The translations under genes and the position numbers were made by a program. The notes below the pieces were generated by a model. The model was given only the letters and a program-made list of their open reading frames with translations. It was not told where the DNA came from and searched no databases. From Oribacterium sp. C9 (GTDB lineage Bacteria > Bacillota > Clostridia > Lachnospirales > Lachnospiraceae), in assembly GCF_002007235.1 (NCBI RefSeq), contig NZ_MUHW01000015.1:1-64000 (forward strand): a stretch of DNA of 64,000 nucleotides. Reading direction: 5' to 3'. Below, one piece after another: positions 1 to 7,649 of the stretch (the stretch's first letter is position 1; each line of letters opens with the position of its first letter).

Positions 1-92
<92 letters not shown>

Positions 93-583
93 TTATATCC
101 GTGTTTCCGAAGGAAATTCGGATGCCGCCCAGCCGGCGAGGCTGGTTTCGGCTTTAGCCGAAATCAAACGAAAATGCCTGCGCAAAGCGCATTCAAATGG
201 CATTTTCTCTGATTTCATGTTAAGAGATTTCTCTCTTTAAGTTCATCCCGTTCAGAACTCACTAGCTTAGCTTGTTCTGTCCGTTATTCTTTACTGCGAA
301 TAAATTCGCTTGACCTCTTTGGTCGTTTGCATTGAAGTCTTTCTCATATCACTACCGGAGGTCGCCATCCGGCTTGAGGCCGTCTGACGATCCTGCTTTC
401 GCAGGATGGCGATTAGAAATCGCCACATATCGCTCCGAAGTTTTTCTTCAGAAAAACTTCTCCGCTCTGAAAATCTAATTCTTAGAATCTTCAGGGTCTG
501 TGTATTAATCGATCTTTGATTTTCAAGGTTCTTTATGTGCTTTTCAGGAGAACTGTTGTTTAGCTCTCGCTGACAGCTTGTAC
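93..583 (-). other. rrn leader RNA (non-coding, highly structured)
   Basis: The stretch between the rrn promoter and mature 16S holds no gene but many hairpins on the minus strand: GAAGTTTTT/AAAAACTTC (about 438-461), GGCGAT/ATCGCC (about 407-425), ATCCTGC/GCAGGAT (about 390-407), AGAGA/TCTCT near 225-240, and the multi-hairpin repeat at 94-207. The phrase GAACCTTGAAAATC near 515-530 resembles rrn leader motifs seen in Firmicutes. Roles in antitermination and 16S processing are expected from known leaders but not shown here. Confidence 0.7.
94..207 (-). repeat. Structured repeat copy 1 (in rrn leader)
   Basis: About 114 nt that aligns end to end with 51693-51808, roughly 80% identical by eye. 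It contains consecutive hairpins: outer AAAATGCC/GGCATTTT with inner TGCGC/GCGCA, then TTTCGGC/GCCGAAA, then a CGCC/GGCG element, then ATCCG...TTCG...CGGAT. Differences from the other copy fall on both sides of stems and keep pairing. It ends just before mature 16S. Confidence 0.8.
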
Positions 584-612
584 ACTATAGCAATTCAAAA
601 TTTGAATGTCAA
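584..612 (-). promoter_or_regulatory. rrn operon promoter
   Basis: Minus strand: -35 TTGACA (607-612), 17-nt spacer, -10 TATAGT (584-589). A/T-rich tracts at about 613-632 lie where an UP element would sit. It is the only near-consensus promoter I see between the kdpE remnant and 16S. Transcription would begin near 577 and give a ~485-nt leader. Confidence 0.85.
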
Positions 613-632
613 ACACTTTTTTGAAAAAAATT

Positions 633-1077
633 TCAGTCCACCTTCAGCATCCTGTAACCTATACCTATGTGTGTCTGGATATAATGCGGAGAATCCGGCA
701 TAATAATCTATCCTCAGCTTTCCGTTTGTGTAGACAGAACTGTCGGAAGAGGTATCGTTCTTCATCAAAGCAAGGCGCCTTACTGTAACGCGAAGTCTCG
801 CAAGCAGCTCCTCCACCGAAAATGGTTTTGTCAGATAGTCGTCCGCACCTGCGTCCAATGCCTCTATCTTGTCGGCATCATCGCGTCTTGCGCTAATGAA
901 TATGACAGGCATGTTTGACCAGCCTCGTATCTGCTTTATGACTTCTATTCCGTCCATATCAGGGAGTCCCAGATCCGGAAAAACGACGTCAGGATTGTGT
1001 GATGATGTCATCATGACAGCCTCATTACCGTTCTTTGCTGTTAAAAATCTGTAATCATGAGTCTTTAATATGGACAG
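633..1077 (-). pseudogene. kdpE: KdpE-type response regulator remnant
   Basis: A degraded OmpR/KdpE-class response regulator. The open frame from about 1077 carries receiver-domain sequence typical of KdpE: AKNGNEA, SHNPDVVFPDLGLPDMDG with the phospho-acceptor Asp, ALDAGADDYLTKPFSVEELL with the conserved Lys. The first ~20 residues with the acidic pocket are missing. After the linker phrase GKLRIDYYAG almost the whole winged helix is deleted; the frame then drifts. In another frame at 633-683 the normal KdpE C-terminus reads YIQTHIGIGYRMLKVD followed by stop. So an internal deletion of perhaps 60-80 codons plus frameshift inactivated it. The open frame runs on to 595, inside the rrn promoter. 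Non-functional with high probability. Confidence 0.85.
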
Positions 1078-1138
1078 CCAGATCCTGCCAGATGAGGAAG
1101 CCGATTCCACCTATGATGATCAAAGAGGAGAACTGTAA
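1060..1138 (-). pseudogene. TrkH/KtrB potassium-transporter fragment
   Basis: On the minus strand, in a frame different from the KdpE fragment, about 25 codons read LQFSSLIIIGGIGFLIWQD, a hallmark of the TrkH/KtrB membrane subunit (the IIIGGxGF pore-region phrase). It is followed by a stop and merges directly into KdpE sequence. Everything that normally lies between a trkH gene and kdpE, such as trkA or kdpD, is absent. I read this as the scar of a large deletion through a K+ uptake locus. Family assignment rests on a short motif. Confidence 0.65.
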
Positions 1139-1180
1139 GTAAAAAGGATGTGTCATGGAAATCCTGAGGCACATCCTTTT
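1139..1180 (-). terminator. Intrinsic terminator after pcrA
   Basis: Minus strand AAAGGATGTG ... CACATCCTTT stem with a ~17-nt loop followed by TTTTTAC. It lies 24 nt past the pcrA stop and would end the sigma-COG0523-helD-pcrA transcript. Confidence 0.8.
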
Positions 1181-1203
1181 CCTGTACATATTTGATGTAT
1201 TTA

Positions 1204-3363
1204 TCAGTTTTCTGCGAGGCTCAGCTTCACCCTGAAGGATATCTGTCTTTCTGTAGGCATGTCATCGAACTTTATGGTGTAGGCATTCTTATCCATATCT
1301 ATATCCTTTATGGTGCCGTCTCCGAAGGCTTTATGCCGGATCCTGTCTCCGATTCTGAAGAGATCAGAGTGAGCTGTAACCCGGAAGTGAGAATCCACGA
1401 GCTGTATATAGCTTCTGGTCTCGGACAGTAGTGAAGCCTTGGGAGCTTCAGTGTAGCTGAGAAGCTCCGGGTCTATATCCAGTATGAATCTGGAAGGGTA
1501 CCTCGGTGATCCGTCGAAGTTCCGCCCCGCTGCTTCTGAAATGTAGAGTCCCTTTTCAGCTCGGCTCATGGCGACAAATGCGAGACGTCTCTCCTCTTCC
1601 ATGCCTTCGAGAGTGTTGGTCTTCTTGGACGGGAATATACCCTCCGACATGCTGCAAAGGAAGACATATGGGAATTCAAGCCCCTTTGCGGTGTGGACTG
1701 TCATGAGACGGACCCTGTCAGTGGTATCCCGTACATCCATGTTGGAGAACATGGAAACATTTTTGAGGTAAGATTCAAGATCTGTCTCTTCACCTGCGCT
1801 GGTCTCAAATTCGAAAACCGACTGCTTTAATTCAGCCAGATTATCGAGACGTTCCTGCGAGCCTTCTGTACGGAGCATCTTTTCATAACCGGATTCGTTA
1901 AGGATGGAAATAAGCACCTCGGAGATGTTCTTCTCCTCATATGAGGAGGCGTATTTTTCAATGAGAGCTATGAACTTCTGAGCCTGAGTTCCCTTGAAGA
2001 GCTCATTATCCACATTCTTAAGAAGTGCTTCATAGAGAGTTCCTCCATGCTCCTGAGTATAGTCTTCGAGAAACTTCATGCGGCGGACACCGATGTTGCG
2101 CTTGGGAACATTGGCGATACGACGGAATGACAGGTCGTCCTTAAATACCACCATTCTGAGGTAGCAAAGGGCATCCTTTATCTCCATACGCCCGAAGAAC
2201 TGAACTCCGGAATAAATGGTGTAAGGTATCTTTGATTTAAGGAACACTTCTTCTATGGTCCTCGTGACATAGTGGGCGCGGTAAAGACAGGTTATATCCT
2301 TATACTCCACTCCCATCTGGTGCAGGGTCTCAATGTTTTTCACTATCCATGTGGCTTCCTGCACAGAGTCGTCCGCCAGATGACAGACAACAGGAACTCC
2401 TGCCGGAAGGACCGGCTTCAGATCCTTGGACACTCGCTGCCTGTTCTTACTGATGAGAGAATTGCAGACCTTCAGGATCTCAGGTGTGGAACGATAGTTA
2501 TCAAGCATCATGATGGTCTTTGTGCCGGGAAAATGCCTGTCAAAATCCAGGAGGTATTTAACATTGGCACCTCGCCAGGTGTAGATGGTCTGGTCAGGAT
2601 CCCCAACTATGAAAAGATTCTTGTGATAGGCACAGAGAACCTCCATGAGACGGTACTGCAGAGGGTCAATATCCTGAAATTCGTCGATCTCTATGTACTC
2701 AAGCCTCTTTTGCCACTTAAGAGCTATGTCAGGGTGCTCCTGAAATATGTAGAGACTCAGTATGATGAGGTCGTTGTAATCCACAGCGAAGGTCTTACGC
2801 TGCTGGTAGAGGTAGCCATAGAAAAGGATGTCATTCACCTCAGTGGCGTCCATATACTTCTTGTGCAGCTGATCGATGGGAAGATTTATCATATCGAGAA
2901 AATATGAAGGCTCGGATATGCACTTTCGCATCTCGAACATGTCACGTGCGTTTCCGAAGGTCTTGTCCCGGAGGGTAAGCCCACGTTCCTCGTATATGAT
3001 CTTCAGCATCTCGTCTATGTCGCCGTTATCCAGCACCATAAAGCTCTTCGGATAACCTATGGCATGGCTGTCCTCCTGCAGGATGTTCACGCAGAAACCA
3101 TGGAAGGTATTGATATAGCCGGTGTCGTTGTCTCCGGTGAGCTTATGGATACGCTGGCGCATCTCATTGGCGGCCTTGTTCGTGAAGGTGACACACAAAA
3201 TGTTCCCGGGGAGTACTCCGAGATCGTTTACGAGATATGCAAATCTGTGTGTAAGCGCCCGGGTCTTTCCGGAGCCTGCGCCTGCGATAACACGGACGAA
3301 GCCTTCTGTCGATGTGACTGCGTCAGTCTGTGCTTCATTTAATCCTGCCAGAATATCTTCCAT
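1204..3363 (-). CDS. pcrA: PcrA/UvrD-type 3'-5' DNA helicase
   Basis: A 719-residue superfamily-1A helicase that unwinds DNA and displaces proteins during repair and replication-transcription conflict resolution. Visible motifs: Q-motif LNEAQ (8-12), Walker A AGAGSGKT (27-34), Walker B DEFQD, motif III GDPDQTIYTWRGA, motif V VHTAKGLEFPYVFL, motif VI LAFVAMSRAEKGLYI. The C-terminus (GDRIRHKAFGDGTI) is the Tudor-like tail that in PcrA contacts RNA polymerase. Length is normal for the family. It is the last gene of an operon 41 nt downstream of helD, another RNA-polymerase-associated motor. A second UvrD paralogue elsewhere in the genome cannot be excluded, so the exact PcrA/UvrD/Rep label is family-level. 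Confidence 0.9.
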   Translation of the reverse strand: MEDILAGLNEAQTDAVTSTEGFVRVIAGAGSGKTRALTHRFAYLVNDLGVLPGNILCVTFTNKAANEMRQRIHKLTGDNDTGYINTFHGFCVNILQEDSHAIGYPKSFMVLDNGDIDEMLKIIYEERGLTLRDKTFGNARDMFEMRKCISEPSYFLDMINLPIDQLHKKYMDATEVNDILFYGYLYQQRKTFAVDYNDLIILSLYIFQEHPDIALKWQKRLEYIEIDEFQDIDPLQYRLMEVLCAYHKNLFIVGDPDQTIYTWRGANVKYLLDFDRHFPGTKTIMMLDNYRSTPEILKVCNSLISKNRQRVSKDLKPVLPAGVPVVCHLADDSVQEATWIVKNIETLHQMGVEYKDITCLYRAHYVTRTIEEVFLKSKIPYTIYSGVQFFGRMEIKDALCYLRMVVFKDDLSFRRIANVPKRNIGVRRMKFLEDYTQEHGGTLYEALLKNVDNELFKGTQAQKFIALIEKYASSYEEKNISEVLISILNESGYEKMLRTEGSQERLDNLAELKQSVFEFETSAGEETDLESYLKNVSMFSNMDVRDTTDRVRLMTVHTAKGLEFPYVFLCSMSEGIFPSKKTNTLEGMEEERRLAFVAMSRAEKGLYISEAAGRNFDGSPRYPSRFILDIDPELLSYTEAPKASLLSETRSYIQLVDSHFRVTAHSDLFRIGDRIRHKAFGDGTIKDIDMDKNAYTIKFDDMPTERQISFRVKLSLAEN

Positions 3364-3404
3364 ATAACTTCTTCCCTAATAATGTATGGTTTTTGCTGCT
3401 ATCA

Positions 3405-5444
3405 TCAGACTGTTACCAGCGGAGACAGCTTGCCATCTGACAGAATGATGATCTTTTCTGTAGCTCTGGAGATGGCTGTGTACAGACGATGTCTGAAAAG
3501 CGGTCTGTCAGGATACTCTCCTGCTGTTACATCCGGGAGGATGACTGTGTCAAATTCGAGACCCTTTGCAAGCTTAAGCTCCATCATCACGACTCCGCTC
3601 TTAGGGAGCGCCTCGTAGGAACGGACTACGTGAGGAGTATCCTCTCCGAGACTTCTGGTGATGAGGTTGATGCCTGAACGATCCTCGCAGATGATGGCAG
3701 TGAGACCTTCCTCACGGGTATTCTCAGCGATGACGGCCTTCAGCTTATCCACATATTCGTCATGAGTCTCACAGGATATGATGGTCGGCTCTATTCCCTC
3801 TCTCTGAACAGAGTTTGTCTGTATGCGTATCTCCTTCGGAAGAAGTCCTGTGAACAGCTTCGTGATCTCCGGTGAAGAACGGTAGCTGGTCATAAGTGAA
3901 AGGTTCGTAACTTCCTTTCCCTGAGAAGTGAACCAGTTCTCGATATCCTTAAAGGTAGCTGTTCCGCTGTGGATAGACTGGAACTCATCTCCCAGCATCA
4001 TGAAGTGGGCATTTTTAAAATATTTGGTCATGACCATGAGCTGTGCCTCGGTGTAATCCTGAACCTCATCCACGATGACATAGCGGGTATTATGGTCGCT
4101 GAAGCCTGTGAGTGACATCTTGAGGTAGGTGTACTCCGCAGGAGTCAGATCATCCTTTCCGAGTATATGCTTACCTATGGCCTGGATATCCAGCCAGTCG
4201 AGGCTTCTGATCTTCTCAGCCACGCCTCCGAACTGATTCTCGTCAGGATCCTGATCGTCGAAGCTAATGTCATCGGCCCCCAGCTCTTTGTTCTTACGTT
4301 CCATCTTTCTCGCGTTTTTACGGGCCAGTTCCTGAAGATCCTCAATTGCTGTCTGGATGATCCATGAGGTGGATGAAGAATTTCTGTATTTGCGAAGAAC
4401 CCCTGCGATCTGCTTCTTATCGAGGACGCGGACACGCTTCAGGTTTATGTTGTGGAGGTAATGCTCATCCAGCTTAAAGCCCTTAAGTCCCTCGTCGATC
4501 TGATGAAGAGAATCAGCCTCGGTGATATCAGCCTCACCCAGACTGTCAACTCCCAGAGAATCAAGGAAGTCTGACCATGTCATGGTGGTAGGATTTGCCT
4601 CTCCCATCTCAGGAAGTACATGGTCTATATACTGCTGGAAAACCGGGTTAAGGGTTATGAGACATACCTGATTCGGACGGAGGTTTTTACGTCTTCTGTA
4701 GAACAGATAGGCTATTCTCTGCAGAAGCACTGAGGTCTTTCCACTGCCGGCGATTCCCTGAACCAGAAGAACAGGAACATCCGGGTGTCTGATGATGGCA
4801 TTCTGCTCTTTCTGTATGGTCTCGGTGATGGACTGCATCTTGTCTGTACGTTTTCTGGTGAGAGAATGTATAAGGAGCGGGTCCTCCAGCGCGATCTTTG
4901 TATCGAAATAAGCCTTCAGAACATTTTGCTCTATATCGAACTGACGGCGGAGCTTCAGATCCACAGGGATCTTTCTGCCGTCAACCTCGTAAGAGGTCTC
5001 GCCCATCTGCTGATTGTAGTAAACCTCTGCAATAGGGCTTCTCCAGTCGATCACAACAGGCTCGTGATCTTCATTGGAAACAGAGGTGGTTCCTATATAA
5101 TAGGACTCTTCCTCGGTTTCATCAGGGAACTGCACATCGATACGGGCAAAGTAAGGTCTCGGTAAAAGTCTGTTGACCTTGGACAGGGCTGTACTTACGG
5201 TACGGCTGCTGATATTAAGCTCTTCAACCGCACGGCTCATGGTCTCAAACTCAATGAGAGTCTCCTGAGACTCCTCGATACCGACGAAATCATACTGGAG
5301 ATCATCACTTACGGTGTTCTTTTCCTCCTGAGCCTGGTTCTGGAGATCTATAAGCTCCGCCTCCATCTGAGATTTCATATTGGTGAGCTTGTTATAGAGC
5401 TCGTTCAAATGGTTCTGTTCTTCTGTAAAAATATTATCCTGCAT
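3405..5444 (-). CDS. helD: HelD-type RNA polymerase recycling ATPase
   Basis: A 679-residue UvrD-like SF1 protein of the HelD family, which in Bacillus rescues stalled RNA polymerase by inserting arms into its channels and opening the clamp. The N-terminus (about 1-90) is a charged coiled coil, matching the secondary-channel arm. The diagnostic phrase EPVVIDWRSPIAEVYY follows at about 128-143. Walker A is GIAGSGKT (230-237) and Walker B is VDEVQDYTEAQ. The C-terminal helicase half contains LAKGLEFDTVILPD and YTAISRATEKIIIL. Full length. It lies 17 nt downstream of the COG0523 gene and 41 nt upstream of pcrA, so the two motors are probably co-expressed with the sigma factor at the head of the operon. 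Confidence 0.88.
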   Translation of the reverse strand: MQDNIFTEEQNHLNELYNKLTNMKSQMEAELIDLQNQAQEEKNTVSDDLQYDFVGIEESQETLIEFETMSRAVEELNISSRTVSTALSKVNRLLPRPYFARIDVQFPDETEEESYYIGTTSVSNEDHEPVVIDWRSPIAEVYYNQQMGETSYEVDGRKIPVDLKLRRQFDIEQNVLKAYFDTKIALEDPLLIHSLTRKRTDKMQSITETIQKEQNAIIRHPDVPVLLVQGIAGSGKTSVLLQRIAYLFYRRRKNLRPNQVCLITLNPVFQQYIDHVLPEMGEANPTTMTWSDFLDSLGVDSLGEADITEADSLHQIDEGLKGFKLDEHYLHNINLKRVRVLDKKQIAGVLRKYRNSSSTSWIIQTAIEDLQELARKNARKMERKNKELGADDISFDDQDPDENQFGGVAEKIRSLDWLDIQAIGKHILGKDDLTPAEYTYLKMSLTGFSDHNTRYVIVDEVQDYTEAQLMVMTKYFKNAHFMMLGDEFQSIHSGTATFKDIENWFTSQGKEVTNLSLMTSYRSSPEITKLFTGLLPKEIRIQTNSVQREGIEPTIISCETHDEYVDKLKAVIAENTREEGLTAIICEDRSGINLITRSLGEDTPHVVRSYEALPKSGVVMMELKLAKGLEFDTVILPDVTAGEYPDRPLFRHRLYTAISRATEKIIILSDGKLSPLVTV

Positions 5445-5461
5445 ATCCTCAAATCTTTCTG

Positions 5462-6421
5462 TTATACGGTGACTGCCCCGGGAAAAAATCCCGCTATTCT
5501 ATTTTTATCGAGCTTTTCACCGATTATTATTAGTACATCTTCTGTATGATTAGCCATAGAGCTTAGGTTAATGCTCTCTTTTGTGGCATTGATCTCTAAA
5601 AATCCACTATCTGACAAGGCCATGAAGCCTTTGATCCTGATAATGTTTCCGGCGTCAGTATCCTGCAATAATTTACTGATACGATCCCGGATATCTGCTT
5701 CGTCTGTTCTGAAGCCAAAGTAAAAAAGGGACTGAAAGTCACTGTTATCAGAAAGCGGCAGCTTCACATGACTTGCATGCATGAAGCCTGCGTTCTTTAT
5801 AGACTCAAAGTCCTGATCTGTAAATGTCTCCCAGTCCTTTGCTATTATGTCCTTTTCAACGGAAAATCTTCGTCTGCAATTATACTTTTCCAGTGTTTCG
5901 TTCAGGTGGTTTACTATCCTTCCGGAAACGCTGACCGTGTCTTCTGATTGCAGCTTGCTGATAATCAGTTTTCCGGCACAGGCGCTTTCAGACATGAGAA
6001 GATACTCAGCTTCCGGAGAAAGCAGTTCTTCCCGGCTTCCGTCAACTATGCTGATGACAGAGCCTATCTCATACCATCTGTCCAGTGGACTCTCGCAAAG
6101 AGTATCAAAGAACTCATCGATATCGTAAATGCCGCTTGGCTCAATGATGACTCTGGTGTAACCGAGCATCCCCATGCTGATGAGCTTGGTCCTGAATCTT
6201 CTCTGGTGGGCTTCATGTCCGTCGCCGCCAACCACCATCTCGAGCTCGCAGTTAGAACCAAGAAGATCGTTCAGCATGACCATGTCAATGTTTATGGCGC
6301 CGTAGTCGTTCTCAAGTATACAGATCCGCTCACCCTGGTCTATCAGATATTTTGCGTATTTTTTTATAAAGCTTGTTTTTCCGGAACCTAAAAATCCGGT
6401 AATCAGGTCAATTTTGATCAA
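5462..6421 (-). CDS. COG0523/CobW-family GTPase lacking CxCC
   Basis: A 319-residue G3E-family P-loop GTPase related to CobW/YeiR/ZNG metallochaperones. Walker A GFLGSGKT is at 9-16, an ENDYG switch element at 38-41, EPSG at 94-97 and SIVDGS near 130. Family members usually have a GCxCC metal motif between switch I and Walker B. Here that place (64-72) reads GGDGHEAH with no cysteine; a lone Cys sits at about 58. Metal delivery by the usual thiolate site therefore seems impossible, though His/Asp/Glu ligands are conceivable. Start is TTG at 6421 with GGAGG about 12 nt upstream; spacing is long. Position between sigma factor and helD suggests a shared physiology, but the client is unknown. Confidence 0.75.
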   Translation of the reverse strand: MIKIDLITGFLGSGKTSFIKKYAKYLIDQGERICILENDYGAINIDMVMLNDLLGSNCELEMVVGGDGHEAHQRRFRTKLISMGMLGYTRVIIEPSGIYDIDEFFDTLCESPLDRWYEIGSVISIVDGSREELLSPEAEYLLMSESACAGKLIISKLQSEDTVSVSGRIVNHLNETLEKYNCRRRFSVEKDIIAKDWETFTDQDFESIKNAGFMHASHVKLPLSDNSDFQSLFYFGFRTDEADIRDRISKLLQDTDAGNIIRIKGFMALSDSGFLEINATKESINLSSMANHTEDVLIIIGEKLDKNRIAGFFPGAVTV

Positions 6422-6475
6422 TGTGCTGGATATTCCTCCAAATAAGTTTAGGTTTCTGAATGCAGCCGCTTTCTG

Positions 6476-7276
6476 TCAGTTCAGCTCCTGACGAAGCTTT
6501 TTTAGTGCTCTTTGCTCTCTCTGACGGATGGCTTCGATGGAAACACTGTAAAGTCCCGCAATCTCCTTTAAGGTATGCTGCTTACCGTCATAAAGTCCGT
6601 AACGCAGTACCAGGGTGTCCCGCTCATCGTCGGAAAGAGTGTTCAGAGAACGATACAGCTCCTGATGAAGTTCCTGCTCTATTACGGTATCCTCTACATT
6701 TTCCTGAGACATCTCGAGGTCTCCGAGTTCAGAGGCATCATCCTCGTCTTTTCCTATCTTTCGATTCAGAGAAGTTGTTCCCAAAACTATATTGCTGAGG
6801 CGAAGACACCTCTCTACCTCTTCTTCTGAGAAACCGGTGTCCTGCATGATGGCGTGGACCATCTCCGTACCTTCGAGATGTTCGAGGTCATATTTTCTTA
6901 CTACAGACTGAACCTTAAAGATTCTCTCAAGCTGATGGTTTGAAAGTCTGATTCCGAAGCCTGCATTGTATATCTCTTTTACTATACTGTCGCGGATCCA
7001 GTAGACCGCATAGGTGGAAAACTTGGTTCCGAAGGAAGGATCGTATTTTTTTGCAGCTCTGATGAGACCGATCTTTCCGACACTCTCCAGATCCTCTCCG
7101 CTAAGAGTGTGGTTTGAAATATTAACATAGTTTCGGACGATCTGCATGATGAGACCCTTGTTCCTGTTGCAAAGCTCAGCTTCCGCTTCGGATGCACCTG
7201 TACCATTCTGGATCGCTTCCACCAGTTCTCTATTCTCTTTTTCAAGTGCTTCGTAGTCGATGGTTGAGTTATCCAA
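6476..7276 (-). CDS. Sigma-70 family RNA polymerase sigma factor
   Basis: A 266-residue sigma factor with regions 2, 3 and 4. Region 2 covers about 45-115 (NRNKGLIMQIVRNY, GEDLESVGKIGLIRAAKKYD, FSTYAVYWIRDSIVKEI). Region 3 follows (SNHQLERIFKV), and region 4 (about 213-263) has LSDDERDTLVLRYGL and the helix-turn-helix TLKEIAGLYSVSIEAIRQREQRALKKLR. Region 1 is short, so it is an alternative or group 2-3 factor, not the housekeeping RpoD. The start is TTG at 7276 with GGAGG 6 nt upstream. It heads an operon with the COG0523 GTPase, helD and pcrA. Which promoters it recognises is not visible. No anti-sigma gene is adjacent. Confidence 0.85.
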   Translation of the reverse strand: MDNSTIDYEALEKENRELVEAIQNGTGASEAEAELCNRNKGLIMQIVRNYVNISNHTLSGEDLESVGKIGLIRAAKKYDPSFGTKFSTYAVYWIRDSIVKEIYNAGFGIRLSNHQLERIFKVQSVVRKYDLEHLEGTEMVHAIMQDTGFSEEEVERCLRLSNIVLGTTSLNRKIGKDEDDASELGDLEMSQENVEDTVIEQELHQELYRSLNTLSDDERDTLVLRYGLYDGKQHTLKEIAGLYSVSIEAIRQREQRALKKLRQELN

Positions 7277-7361
7277 AATAAGCCTCCGAAAAATGGAAAA
7301 ATTTAGTTTTGTCCGAAATAATCTATCTATTGTAACATCACAAAAGTTACATGTGAAGTGG

Positions 7362-7390
7362 TCCGATACCGACTTTTGACAGTCACGTCA
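7362..7390 (-). repeat. Dispersed motif TGAC-GTCAAAAGT, copy 1
   Basis: Minus strand TGACGTGACTGTCAAAAGT followed by CGGTATCGGA. Shares 18 of 19 bases with 16291-16309, and its second half (GTCAAAAGTCGnTATCGG) with 35313-35331. Lies upstream of the sigma factor gene. Function unknown. Confidence 0.55.
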
Positions 7391-7522
7391 AAATATGGTC
7401 GTGTATCGTGGTACTTTTATAGAATAGCATATATAAATTAAAACCGAAAGAGTGTTCTTTTATATTCTTCGTTATAGCGATAGAACCGGCTATGATGTTA
7501 TGACGAAGGAGAAAACGAGCAA

Positions 7523-7560
7523 TAAAAAATGCAGTTCCGGATCTGTCCGGAACCGCATTA
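7523..7560 (-). terminator. Intrinsic terminator after the SseB gene
   Basis: Minus strand stem AATGCGGTTCCGGA / TCCGGAACTGCATT with loop CAGA, then TTTTTTATTG. About 90 nt beyond the stop of the SseB-domain gene. Confidence 0.85.
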
Positions 7561-7649
7561 AAAAAAATCGGTTTAATCGTGATGCGGTGTCATATGCATC
7601 GCCATTCACTGATCATGCTCTGTACACAGCATGTACAATCCGCAATGGT

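Larger units (their letters stand above)
7277..7649. other. Intergenic region before the sigma operon
   Basis: AT-rich gap of about 370 bases. It contains the sigma-gene ribosome site (GGAGG), one copy of the dispersed TGAC/GTCAAAAGT motif (7362-7390) and the terminator of the SseB gene (7523-7560). I found no convincing -35/-10 pair for the sigma operon. A 71-codon plus-strand frame at 7452-7667 crosses the terminator and is not believed. Confidence 0.6.
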
